A DNA stretch of 55,812 nucleotides from JBBDJB01 sp040880125 (GTDB lineage: Bacteria > Planctomycetota > Planctomycetia > Pirellulales > JBBDJB01): the NCBI GenBank assembly GCA_040880125.1, contig JBBDJB010000001.1:1-55812 (forward strand), read 5' to 3'. Of this stretch, positions 25,678 through 34,279 are shown one piece after another. The notes beneath the pieces are model-generated. The model saw nothing but the letters and a program-made list of their open reading frames with translations. It searched no databases and was not told the origin of the DNA. Numbering within the stretch: position 1 is the stretch's first letter; each line of letters opens with the position of its first letter. Made by a program: the position numbers and the translations under genes.

Positions 25678-27414
25678 ATGAGACATCTTGGCAGTGTCCT
25701 GCTCACCCTGTCGCTCTTGCTTTCGACCGCCCGTGCCCAACAGCCGCCGGACCTCATCCTGCACGGCGGTAAGATCGCCACCGTGGACGACGAGTTTCGC
25801 ATCGCCGAGGCGATCGCCATCGCCGGCGAGCGCATCGTCGCGGTCGGCACCGACGGGGAGGTGCTGAAGCTGCGCGGCGACGATACGAACGTCGTCGATC
25901 TGGCCGGCAAGCTGGTACTGCCCGGTTTGATGGACTCGCACACGCACTCCGGCGGCGCGGCGATGACGGAATTCGACCACGAGCTTCCCGACATGCATTC
26001 GGTCGAAGACGTGCTCGACTACATCGAGTCGCGCACTCGCGCGGTGCCCGAGGGGGAGTGGATCGCCGTGCGGCAGGTGTTTATCACGCGGCTGCGCGAG
26101 CGGCGCTATCCCACGCGAGCCGAACTCGATCGCGTGGCGCCGAAGCACCCGGTGGTCTTCTCCACCGGGCCGGACGCGGCGGTCAACAGCCTGGCGCTGT
26201 CGACCAGCGGCATCGATAAGGACTTCCGCGTGGTCGGCTCGGGGCAGATCGAGCGCGACCCGGTGACCGGCGAGCCGACCGGCATCCTGCGCGGCGGTAC
26301 GCAGCGATATCTGAAGGGATCGCCGCCGACGCGCGAAGCGACTGCCGAAGACCGCGCGCGGCGGCTGGCCCAGTTGCTGGCCGATTACAACTCCGTGGGC
26401 ATCACCAGCATCGGCGACCGCAGCACGAGCGAATCGGACCTGGCGCGCTATGCCGCGCTGCTCGAACAAGGAAAGCTCACCGTGCGCGTGGCGGCGTCGT
26501 ATCGCGTCGAAACCTCGGGCGAACTGGACGAGGTGATCTCGCAGATCGACCGCGTCGCCAAACATCCGCTTCGCCGTGACGACCCGATGCTACGGGTGAT
26601 CGGCATCAAGACATTTCTCGATGGCGGCATGCTCACCGGCAGCGCGTACATGCGGCAGCCGTGGGGCGTGAGCGAGATCTATTCGATCCGCGATCCCGAT
26701 TATCGCGGCGTGCTGTTCATCCCGCCGGAGCGGCTGGTGCCTATCGTGCGGGCGACCATCGAGCGCAAATTGCAGTTTACGGCCCACTCGGTCGGCGACG
26801 GTGCGGTGCATACGCTGCTCGACGCGTATGAACAGGTCAGCCGCGAGATGCCGATCCGCGAGACGCGACCCTGTATCACGCACAGCAATTTCATGAGCCA
26901 CGAGGCGGTCGAGACGATGGCGCGGCTGGGCGTGGTGGCCGACATCCAGCCGGCCTGGCTGTACCTGGATACGGGCACCCTGGTGGCCCAGTTCGGCTAC
27001 GACCGGCTGCGGTACTTCCAGCCTTTGCGGACGATCTTTGAGCAGGACGTGATCGCCGGCGGCGGATCGGACCACATGCAAAAGATCGGATCGCTGCGGT
27101 CGATCAATCCGTACAACCCTTTCCTGGGCATGTGGGTGACGATCGCGCGGCAAGCCCGCAATTTTGACCGGCCGCTGCATCCGCAGGAAGCTCTCTCGCG
27201 TGAGCAGGCGATCCGTTTCTATACGGCGAACAATGCCTACCTTTTGTTTCATGAACACCGCACCGGCACATTGGAGATCGGCAAGCTGGCCGACCTGATC
27301 GTGCTGGACCGCGACATCCTCACCTGCCCGGTGGATGACATCCGCGACACGAAAGTACTTTCGACGTACCTGGGCGGACGACTGGTCTATTCGGCTGAAC
27401 AGCCGGCGGAGTAA
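25678..27414 (+). CDS. Exported amidohydrolase (YtcJ/amidohydrolase-3 type)
   Basis: A 578-residue metal-dependent hydrolase with a signal peptide (MRHLGSVLLTLSLLLSTARA). The amidohydrolase composite domain begins PDLILHGGKIATVDDEF, the first metal motif is GLMDSHTHSGG, and FLDGGML, FTAHSVGDGA, CITHSNFM and ADIQPAWLYLD follow, ending with KLADLIVLDRD. This is the YtcJ-like branch, which cleaves amide or related bonds of unidentified substrates. An ATG twelve codons earlier is possible, but the signal peptide favours the ATG at 25678. It converges with the GSDH-type gene. Confidence 0.9.
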   Translation: MRHLGSVLLTLSLLLSTARAQQPPDLILHGGKIATVDDEFRIAEAIAIAGERIVAVGTDGEVLKLRGDDTNVVDLAGKLVLPGLMDSHTHSGGAAMTEFDHELPDMHSVEDVLDYIESRTRAVPEGEWIAVRQVFITRLRERRYPTRAELDRVAPKHPVVFSTGPDAAVNSLALSTSGIDKDFRVVGSGQIERDPVTGEPTGILRGGTQRYLKGSPPTREATAEDRARRLAQLLADYNSVGITSIGDRSTSESDLARYAALLEQGKLTVRVAASYRVETSGELDEVISQIDRVAKHPLRRDDPMLRVIGIKTFLDGGMLTGSAYMRQPWGVSEIYSIRDPDYRGVLFIPPERLVPIVRATIERKLQFTAHSVGDGAVHTLLDAYEQVSREMPIRETRPCITHSNFMSHEAVETMARLGVVADIQPAWLYLDTGTLVAQFGYDRLRYFQPLRTIFEQDVIAGGGSDHMQKIGSLRSINPYNPFLGMWVTIARQARNFDRPLHPQEALSREQAIRFYTANNAYLLFHEHRTGTLEIGKLADLIVLDRDILTCPVDDIRDTKVLSTYLGGRLVYSAEQPAE

Positions 27415-27544
27415 CCGCGTATGCGTTAGAACTCGCCAGGGCCTGCGATTGCACGCTCGGCCATCTAATTGGGCTGGGTCTACTATTGCTCCTTCATTCC
27501 TGTGGGAGGAGTGGGGGTAGCTGGAATCGCACAACGTCGGCTGT

Positions 27545-28942
27545 TCATCCACCCGCCAACGCCCGCCGGCGGCGGCGCCAAGCCCAGCCTCCGGCACACA
27601 GCAGGCCCAAGGCAGCCAAGCATGCGCTCGACGGCTCGGGAATCTGGACGATGCGGAACACGGCGCCGGTTTGGCCGTCGAGACCGCCACTGGCGGAACC
27701 CAGCAGGTAAAGCTCGCCGTCAGCGTCCTGGCCGAAGCCTTTGACGAACAGGTCCAGATCGCGGTCGTCAAACCCAATCACCATTTCGTGAATTTCCCCG
27801 GTCTCGAGGTCGCCCCAAAAGAGACGCTGCGAAAAGTCCCCGAAGACGTACTTGCCCTGCAACTGGGGAATTGCGTCGCCGCGGTAGACGAAACCGCCAA
27901 TGACGGCGTCCCCCTCGTCGTGGTCGTACTCGAGCACCGGATCGATCAGCCCCGACGGCAGCCCGGTAAGGTCGTCGGAAACGGAGCCATCGGACGGGTC
28001 GAAGGCAAAAGAGCCTTCCTTCAATCGCCATCCGAAGTTTCCGCCTGCCGTGACGATGTCCACTTCCTCAATGTTGTTCTGTCCCGCGTCGCCGACGATC
28101 AGGTCGCCCGTCTGCGAGTCGAAGCTGAAGCGGAACGGGTTGCGAAGGCCGTACGCGAAGATTTCATCCGGTACTTCCGTGTCGCCGAGGAAGGGATTAT
28201 CGCCAGGGATCCCATAATCACCGTTGGCGGAATCCGTGCCATCGACGTCGATCCGCAGCAGCGTGCCCAGCACGTTGGTGTTGTCCTGGCCGTTTCCGAT
28301 CGTGCCATGCCCCGCGTCGTTGTCGTTCGATCCTCCGCCATCGCCCAGTGCGATGTGAAGATTGCCGTCAGGGCCGAAAGCGACCATACCGCCGTTGTGG
28401 TTGGATTGCGGCTGATCGATCCGCAGGATCTCGCGGCGGGTTGACATATCGACCAGATCCGGATTTGCTGCATCCACCTGCCACTCGGCGATCACGCTCT
28501 GATGATTGAACGACCCGGAAATCGGCACCGTAAAGTCGGCGTCGCCGGAGATCGGTTCGCTGGTGTAGGTGTAAAGCTTGCCGAAGCCGCCAGCGCTCGA
28601 ATTGGCGAAGTCGGGATGGAAGGCCAGACCTAGTAAGCCGCGCTCGTCGAAGCCGCTGATGCCGACGAGGCGATCGCTCAGATCGAGAAACGGCTCGGTG
28701 GTTAGCTGGCCGTCTTTGATCAGTTCGATCGTGCCCGGCTGATCGACGACAAACAGCCGATTGGTGCCGTCGCCGGCGTGCGTTAGGTAATTCGGCGCGA
28801 CGAGGCCGGCGGCGACCAGTTCCAATTCAACGCCGATGTTCCCCTTGGTGATGGGGGTCGGGATCGGGTCGGTCAGTTGGGCTATCGCGGGCTGGGCCCA
28901 AAGTAGGCCGGCGGCGATAACAAACGATGCGATGCGCGGCAT
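27545..28942 (-). CDS. GSDH-type (PQQ sugar dehydrogenase-like) propeller protein with PEP-CTERM anchor
   Basis: A 465-residue exported beta-propeller. A signal peptide (to about residue 21) leads into a soluble glucose dehydrogenase/HHIP-like domain (about 38-425). Typical segments are LFVVDQPGTIELI, RGLLGLAFHPDF, SNHNGGMVAFGPDGNLHIAL followed by GDGGG, GLRNPFRFSFD and GDAGQNNIEEVD. The C-terminus is a PEP-CTERM signal (IPEPSS, hydrophobic helix, RRRRR tail). It may oxidise sugars with PQQ, but cofactor use is not certain because many relatives lack activity. It ends about 130 bases from the convergent amidohydrolase gene. Confidence 0.9.
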   Translation of the reverse strand: MPRIASFVIAAGLLWAQPAIAQLTDPIPTPITKGNIGVELELVAAGLVAPNYLTHAGDGTNRLFVVDQPGTIELIKDGQLTTEPFLDLSDRLVGISGFDERGLLGLAFHPDFANSSAGGFGKLYTYTSEPISGDADFTVPISGSFNHQSVIAEWQVDAANPDLVDMSTRREILRIDQPQSNHNGGMVAFGPDGNLHIALGDGGGSNDNDAGHGTIGNGQDNTNVLGTLLRIDVDGTDSANGDYGIPGDNPFLGDTEVPDEIFAYGLRNPFRFSFDSQTGDLIVGDAGQNNIEEVDIVTAGGNFGWRLKEGSFAFDPSDGSVSDDLTGLPSGLIDPVLEYDHDEGDAVIGGFVYRGDAIPQLQGKYVFGDFSQRLFWGDLETGEIHEMVIGFDDRDLDLFVKGFGQDADGELYLLGSASGGLDGQTGAVFRIVQIPEPSSACLAALGLLCAGGWAWRRRRRALAGG

Positions 28943-29354
28943 AGTTGCACCTCTTCTCCGGAATCGTAGTTCTCAGGAATCGTGGTGGTGAAGCTCAGCG
29001 TGATCCGTGGTCCGGCCGTCGGGCAAGCCGAAGGCGCAGCGGATGCGAACGTCGCACTCACGAGCGGTTCCTGATGTTCCTGAGGAGATGCCGGTCCAAC
29101 CAGTAGCGGCCAAGTCGCTGCCTGCCGCCGGTACAGTCGATCGCAGCACCTGACCTTACCGCACCGGCCGCTGGTCTGCAAATTTGTCGCCCAGCGCGGT
29201 GATCGCCGCTCGCGAGACCCGATCCACGGCGTGTCCGCTGCAAAGAGTGTGCCCTAAGGGACAGAAGCGGGCGCGGGCCAGCGGAACGGGTATCTGGCGC
29301 GGCGGCTGAAGCGCGTGCGCGACAAGTTGGCGTCCGCCGCGGCCAAAGCTGGCA
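28943..29354. other. Intergenic region, possibly with a gene remnant
   Basis: No complete gene. On the minus strand a frame ending at the TAA at 29156-29158 reads GHAVDRVSRAAITALGD near its end, which looks like a plausible protein C-terminus but has no supported start; it may be a decayed gene. The rest holds the upstream sequence of the GSDH-type gene. Confidence 0.3.
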
Positions 29355-29828
29355 TCAAGACCGAGGGCGCTCGCGGCTGATCGTCACGGCGCTGCTCAGG
29401 CCGCGGAGCATTTCTTCCCAATGCTGCTCGCCCAGGTTGCGCTCGAAGTGCTCCTGCGCCTTCTCCCAATAGGGGATGGCGCGAGTCAGCTCGCCTTCGC
29501 CAAGCTCGGTCAACTCGATCGTCCGCGTGCGGCGATCCTTGCCGGGACGGGTGGACACCAGCCCGCGCTTCTCCAGCGGCTTTAAGTTGCGTACGAGAGT
29601 GGAGCGGTCCATGACCAGTTCACGGGCCAGCCGAGCCGGAGAGATCTGCTCGTGCAACGAAATGGCAATCAAGATCACCAGTTGCGTCGACCGCAGGCCG
29701 GTCGGCTGCAGCACCTCGTCGTACAGTTGCGTTACCGCGCGCGAGGCCTTGCGAAAGTGAAAGCAGGCGCAGCGCTCTGCCGCCCGGCGGTACTTATCGC
29801 GGACGGCATGATTGTTCTCTGATTCCAT
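29355..29828 (-). CDS. MarR-family transcriptional regulator
   Basis: A 157-residue winged-helix repressor. The N-terminal helix region CFHFRKASRAVTQLYDEVL precedes the DNA-binding domain (about 55-110) with ISPARLARELVMDRSTLVRN as recognition helix-turn-helix and KDRRTRTIELTELGE as the wing. MarR proteins are dimers that usually control adjacent genes in response to small molecules; the neighbours here are a PQQ-like protein (divergent) and the GSDH-type gene. The ATG at 29826-29828 is chosen because the upstream in-frame GTG (29841-29843) lies inside the -10 element of the predicted promoter. Confidence 0.9.
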   Translation of the reverse strand: MESENNHAVRDKYRRAAERCACFHFRKASRAVTQLYDEVLQPTGLRSTQLVILIAISLHEQISPARLARELVMDRSTLVRNLKPLEKRGLVSTRPGKDRRTRTIELTELGEGELTRAIPYWEKAQEHFERNLGEQHWEEMLRGLSSAVTISRERPRS

Positions 29829-29836
29829 CCTCCCAG

Positions 29837-29865
29837 TATACACCGGCCAACTCGGGCATCGTCAA
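29837..29865 (-). promoter_or_regulatory. Promoter of the MarR gene, giving a near-leaderless transcript
   Basis: On the minus strand, TTGACG (29865-29860) and TGTATA (29842-29837) are 17 bases apart. Transcription should begin near 29830, two bases from the ATG at 29828. The GGGAGG that looks like a ribosome binding site abuts the ATG directly and is too close to act as one. Confidence 0.5.
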
Positions 29866-30156
29866 TCAGCCGAACAATGCCCCTACGCGGCCGCCCGGTG
29901 CGATTTTTCTCACCTTCCCGTTTAGGGCAACCGCCGAAATCGGCTTCAATTTGGCGGCTTTCGAAAATTCGTCGGCCGTGGTGCGTCTAGATTAGCCTGG
30001 GCGCATCTGACGCACATGCGACAACTTGGCTATTGGCGACACGAGCCGCGTACCGCCAATTTCGCCGGGTTGCACAGCCGAGTCGGCTGAACCAGAATGT
30101 CGCCAATCGACCCGCGTGCTACACGGCTAAAAACAACGAATCTCGGAATCGCCACC
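29866..30156. other. Divergent intergenic region between MarR and PQQ-like genes
   Basis: No gene seen. It contains GCCGA-AA-TCGGC (about 29931-29942) nested beside CCGCC...GGCGG, a palindromic area that could be a regulator binding site. The PQQ-like gene starts 328 bases from the MarR start. Confidence 0.35.
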
Positions 30157-31398
30157 ATGAGAATGTGCTTGCCGACCCTCACCGCGGTGTTATGGATCGC
30201 CGCCACCGCCGAGGCCGATTGGCCGCAGTTTCGCGGCCCCACGGGGCAAGGCATCTCCAGCGCCCGAAATGTGCCGATCGAGTGGAGCAATGAGAAGAAC
30301 GTTGTCTGGAAGCAGGCCATCCCCGGTGAAGGCTGGTCCTCGCCGATCGTCTTCGGCGGCCGCGTGTATCTGACAGCGGCGGTCCGCGACGAAGGCAGCA
30401 GCGAGAACCTGTCGCTGCAGGTGCTCGCGCTCGATGCGTTCAGCGGCCAGCCCCTTTGGCAGCGCGAGGTGTTCTCCGAGCCTGCAGGCGCCCTGCCGGG
30501 CATCCACTCCAAGAACAGCCAGGCCAGCCCGACGCCGCTGGTCGCCGACGATCGGCTGTACGTTCACTTCGGGCACCTGGGCACCGCGTGTCTCAGCCTG
30601 GAAGGCGCACTGATTTGGCGGAATACCGAGCTGCGATATCAACCGGTGCACGGCAACGGCGGTTCGCCCATTGTGGCCGGCGACGGACTGGTTTTTAGCG
30701 TGGACGGCCAAAGCGAGCGGTTCGTCGTCTCGCTCGATCGCCGCACTGGCGAGGTTCTCTGGAAGACCCAGCGCGACGAGAAGCCGGCCAAGAGCTTTTC
30801 GTTCTGCACGCCGCTGTTGATCCAGGTCGACGGGCAGCAGCAGATCATCAGCCCCGGCAGCGGCGTCGTCGCTGCCTACGATCCGCCCGACGGCCGCGAG
30901 ATTTGGAAAGTGCGCCATGACGGGTACTCCGTCGTGCCGCGGCCGGTGTACGGGCATGGCCTCGTTTACATCAGCACGGGCTACGACTCGCCGGTGCTGC
31001 TGGCGATTCGGCCCGACGGCGAAGGGGATGTAACCGATACGCACGTCGCCTGGTCGCTCCGCCGGGGTGTGCCGCTGACGCCGTCGCTACTGCTGGCCGG
31101 CGATGAGCTTTACCTGATGGACGATCGCGGCGTGGCGACGTGCCTGGATGCTGCGTCCGGCGAGCGGCATTGGCAGCAGCGCATCGCCGGGGATTATTCG
31201 TCGTCGCCCGTGCTGGTCGAGGACCGGGTGTACGTGCAGACCGAGCGTGGCAAATCGGTGGTGTTCGCCGCCGAAACGCGCTATCGCCAACTGGCGACCA
31301 ACGAGCTTGGAGAGCGGACGCTGGCCTCGTTCGCGGTCACCGACGGGGCGCTGTTCATCCGCGGCGATAAGCATCTCTACCGAATCGGAAATAAGTAA
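30157..31398 (+). CDS. Exported PQQ-like beta-propeller protein
   Basis: A 413-residue protein with a signal peptide (MRMCLPTLTAVLWIAATAEA) followed at once by DWPQFRGPTGQGIS, the standard start of planctomycete PQQ-like propellers. Repeated blades with A-x-D-x-x-[ST]-G-x-x-x-W motifs are visible: ALDAFSGQPLWQRE, SLDRRTGEVLWKTQ, AYDPPDGREIWKV and CLDAASGERHWQQR. The fold resembles BamB and quinoprotein dehydrogenases, but no dehydrogenase active-site pair was identified, so it may be a binding or scaffold protein. An in-frame ATG lies 20 codons earlier; the signal peptide favours 30157. Confidence 0.9.
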   Translation: MRMCLPTLTAVLWIAATAEADWPQFRGPTGQGISSARNVPIEWSNEKNVVWKQAIPGEGWSSPIVFGGRVYLTAAVRDEGSSENLSLQVLALDAFSGQPLWQREVFSEPAGALPGIHSKNSQASPTPLVADDRLYVHFGHLGTACLSLEGALIWRNTELRYQPVHGNGGSPIVAGDGLVFSVDGQSERFVVSLDRRTGEVLWKTQRDEKPAKSFSFCTPLLIQVDGQQQIISPGSGVVAAYDPPDGREIWKVRHDGYSVVPRPVYGHGLVYISTGYDSPVLLAIRPDGEGDVTDTHVAWSLRRGVPLTPSLLLAGDELYLMDDRGVATCLDAASGERHWQQRIAGDYSSSPVLVEDRVYVQTERGKSVVFAAETRYRQLATNELGERTLASFAVTDGALFIRGDKHLYRIGNK

Positions 31399-31401
31399 TT
31401 G

Positions 31402-31426
31402 GTGGCACAGACATTCTCGTCGGTGC
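31402..31426. repeat. GTGGCACAGACATTC hairpin repeat, copy 2
   Basis: GTGGCACAGACATTC followed by TCGTCGGTGC, three bases after the PQQ-like gene's stop codon. The pairing arm has diverged (CGGTG instead of CTGTG) relative to the copies at 22369 and 51401. Confidence 0.55.
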
Positions 31427-31566
31427 TTTTACGCGAGTTTGAATTCAACTAGCCCCTCTTCCCGCAGCGGAGAGGACGCAAGAGAGGACCGGCTCCGAGC
31501 GATCCAACACAGTTATCCCTTCAATTTTGAACGACGATACTCTCATTGGGGTATTAATTGATACGA

Positions 31567-32244
31567 ATGAAATCGCGACGATTACTGGTCGGTGGTATTT
31601 TGTGCACTTTGGTGGGAGTGGCCTGGCTGCTTCCAATCCTGTTCGAATTGTCACTCGGCAATGCGCTGACGCAAACGGGCAGGAATGTAGCTTGGCTGGG
31701 GCCGGTGCTCGCGCTGGGAGGATTCATACTAGTCGCTTGGGGGCTCCAGGTGCGACAGGAGCCTGGGATGCCTGCTTCTGTACGACTGGCCATCGCTTGT
31801 AACGTTCTGTTTTTGGCATTCTGTGCATTGGAGCTTAGTGATGGCATGGTTCGGCAAGACGGAAGAATCTTCTACTGGACCACGATGTTGTTCCTTCCGG
31901 CGCTACTTCTTCTCCATGGAATGACCTCGGCTCAACGTTGGGCCTGGTGGACCGCTCGTGTATTGACGGCCGCGTTCGCGCTCTGGTTCTTAGCAGTTGC
32001 ACTCGCCATTCCGTTCGCTGACGTGCGTTCAGGAGGTGAACCGGTTACTCGATGGGGAAGAGTCTGGATGATCGGGATAAGTCTCATGTTCGTGAGCGGC
32101 GCAGCAGCATCCTTCCGAGTTTTAGGATTCACTGAGGCAAGGCATTTCTTCGGTGTGGCAAACAATGCCGAGCAAAGTGCGACACCGATTGGCGGTTATC
32201 GTATGCCATCAAGAGAAGGAATTCCCAAGGCAGGGCGCGATTGA
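31567..32244 (+). CDS. Multi-pass membrane protein of unknown function
   Basis: A 225-residue protein with about six hydrophobic helices: near residues 8-28, 42-60, 73-90, 105-120, 128-150 and 165-183. Short loops carry Arg/Lys; the C-terminal 35 residues are polar and probably cytoplasmic. I recognise no family. Codon choice is visibly less GC-rich than in neighbouring genes, with many A/T-ending codons, which suggests acquisition or weak selection. A TTG three codons earlier (31558) has GGGG six bases upstream and is an equally likely start. It follows a hairpin repeat and is not part of an operon. Confidence 0.65.
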   Translation: MKSRRLLVGGILCTLVGVAWLLPILFELSLGNALTQTGRNVAWLGPVLALGGFILVAWGLQVRQEPGMPASVRLAIACNVLFLAFCALELSDGMVRQDGRIFYWTTMLFLPALLLLHGMTSAQRWAWWTARVLTAAFALWFLAVALAIPFADVRSGGEPVTRWGRVWMIGISLMFVSGAAASFRVLGFTEARHFFGVANNAEQSATPIGGYRMPSREGIPKAGRD

Positions 32245-32485
32245 TATGCGATGCCAACTGGATCCGACGGGCAAATCGCGCTCGTTGAGATTAGCACGTA
32301 TGGCCGATTCGAAGTCCGTACAGGCGGGGTTCCGACGTGACGTCGCCTTCCGCCTTATCGGATGCATGCATCTGGGATAGCCGTGTTTTGGACCATATGG
32401 CCTGGGCGTCGGCACTGTTAGGACGGGGGTTAGCAGCGACCTTCCCGCTCAACTTGTCACGTCAACATCGCCGGCTACGCGTGGC

Positions 32486-33928
32486 TCACAATTCCTGCAC
32501 GCGGACGTTTCGGAACTTGACGACTGAGCGCTGGTCATGGTTTTGCAGGCCGATGAAGCCCCGCTCGCGGCGCGTAAGGTCGGTGTCGACGGTGACTGCG
32601 CCATTGAGCTCCACGCGGACGTGCTGGCCCTTGGCGACGATCGTGGCGGTGTTCCACTCGCCGGCCGGGCGGATGCGGTTCTCGGTCGGAGCGATCACAT
32701 CGTATAGCGAACCAGCGCCGCCTTTGGTCGGTTCGCGCCCGTAGCTGTCGTGAATCTGTAGTTCGTACCCGGTGAAGGCCGGGTTCTTCTCTTGGGCCGA
32801 GCGGAAGAAGACGCCGCTGTTGCCGTTCTCATTGATGGCGAACTGTAGCTCCAGGCGGAAGTCGCCGTACTCCTTGTCAGTCCGCAGCCAGGAGCCGCTC
32901 ACCTCCGGGTTGGTCGTCCAATCCTCGCCGTTTCTTCCGACCAGGACGCCGTCTTCGAAGGACCACTGCCCGCCGTGCAAGCGAGTCCAACCGTCCAGCG
33001 AGTCGCCGGAGAGGATCGGCACCACCTGGCTCTGCCGCTGACGAATTTCGCGCAGCACGTCGCGGGTGATCTCGATCGCGCGGGCTTCCTCTTCTTGCGA
33101 AGGCGGAGAGGTTTCGATGCCGACGTCGCCGGTGTAGCCGGAGTCGCGAACGTGCCGCATCATGCGGTCGTAGTCGGTGTCGAGAATGCCGACTTCGGAG
33201 AACCGAACGGCCTTCGCGCTGACCGCCTTGGCGAACGGCAGCAGCGCCTCGACGGCATCGTAGCGGTCGACGTCATCGGGAAAGTTGCCGAAGTCTGGCA
33301 GCGTGCCGAAGTTCGGCCGGTCGGCTACTTCCATCACCCGCACCAACCAATCCGGGTCGGAAGAAGGGCCGCCGTGGTTTTCGATGATGACGGACATCTC
33401 GTGCTGGGCGGCGTGATCGGCCAGCTTGCGGCCGCTGTCGACGATCCGCTGTGCGAGGTCCTGCTGTTCACCCCGGGCGTTGATCCGCACGGCATAGCAG
33501 CCCAGCCGCTTGGCCGCGTCGATCCACAACTTGTGCTGATCGATGGCCTTCGAGCGCGCTGCGACATCCATCGCGCCAAGTGAGCCGGCCGTGTCGATCA
33601 TGACCAGTCCGATCCGCACGCCTTCGCCCTCGGCTCGCGATTTGAGGTCGTCCAGGTAAGCCGCGTCCTCGACCTTGTCGGCGAAGAACTGGTCGACCAG
33701 CTCGACGGCGTCGATTTCAAAATCGCGCTTGGCGACCCGTGGAAAGTCGAGATTATCGAGCTTGCCGTCGTTAAGTGTGCGATGCAGCGACCACTGGGCG
33801 AGCGAGATCTTGAAGAGCTCCTCCGGCGGCACCGTCTCGGCGGCCCAGGCCATTTGGCCCGGCTGAAGTCGTAGGGCGAGTCCCCCCAGCGTGCCGAGCG
33901 AGAGGGCGAGGAACGTTCGTCGTTGCAT
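32486..33928 (-). CDS. Exported TIM-barrel sugar isomerase fused to DUF1080
   Basis: A 480-residue fusion. The leader MQRRTFLALSLGTLGGLAL is Tat-like (QRRTFL). Residues about 35-285 are a xylose-isomerase-like TIM barrel (EIDAVELVDQFF, MSVIIENHGG, PDFGNFP, VRFSEVG, GDVGIE at barrel strand ends). Residues about 295-478 are a DUF1080 beta-sandwich (SGDSLDGWTRL, NSGVFFRSAQEK, GYELQIHDSYGRE). The two folds also occur as separate proteins in this window (8456 and 19356). Fusion implies they act on one substrate in sequence, plausibly a 3-keto or aldonic sugar derivative. The ATG at 33926-33928 follows GGAGAG. Confidence 0.88.
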   Translation of the reverse strand: MQRRTFLALSLGTLGGLALRLQPGQMAWAAETVPPEELFKISLAQWSLHRTLNDGKLDNLDFPRVAKRDFEIDAVELVDQFFADKVEDAAYLDDLKSRAEGEGVRIGLVMIDTAGSLGAMDVAARSKAIDQHKLWIDAAKRLGCYAVRINARGEQQDLAQRIVDSGRKLADHAAQHEMSVIIENHGGPSSDPDWLVRVMEVADRPNFGTLPDFGNFPDDVDRYDAVEALLPFAKAVSAKAVRFSEVGILDTDYDRMMRHVRDSGYTGDVGIETSPPSQEEEARAIEITRDVLREIRQRQSQVVPILSGDSLDGWTRLHGGQWSFEDGVLVGRNGEDWTTNPEVSGSWLRTDKEYGDFRLELQFAINENGNSGVFFRSAQEKNPAFTGYELQIHDSYGREPTKGGAGSLYDVIAPTENRIRPAGEWNTATIVAKGQHVRVELNGAVTVDTDLTRRERGFIGLQNHDQRSVVKFRNVRVQEL

Positions 33929-34279
33929 GGTGTTAACTCTCCGGCAGGGGTGGGCGTCGAGCATGACGATGATGGAAAGGTAGGTAAAGCGGGGCCTATT
34001 GTAGCTGGTGCGTTTGCCGGACGCGAGTAACGGTCGCTCGGCGATTTCGTGTAAGATAACGGAAAGAATGAACCGAACGTGCCGCCGGCCGTCACTAAAC
34101 GTTTGCCGCGGGGAGGATCGACGGTGAAGTTGCCTCCGATTCTCCGGCGGCGATAGAATGGCCGGTGGCGTTGCACGGCATTCAGACGGAACAGCCGCGG
34201 AGTTTTTACGGCCGCCGGGCCGCGAACGCAACGACTACGCAGGGACTGCATCAGGTCGAAGCCAACGAGAAGGGGCGTC
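33929..34279. other. Divergent region upstream of the MoxR-type operon
   Basis: No gene. It separates the TIM-barrel/DUF1080 fusion (minus) from the eight-gene operon (plus). On the minus strand TACAAT near 34000 is a possible -10 for the fusion gene; on the plus strand TAAGAT near 34052 could serve the operon. Neither has a strong -35. GAGAAGGGG precedes the operon's first ATG. Confidence 0.35.
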
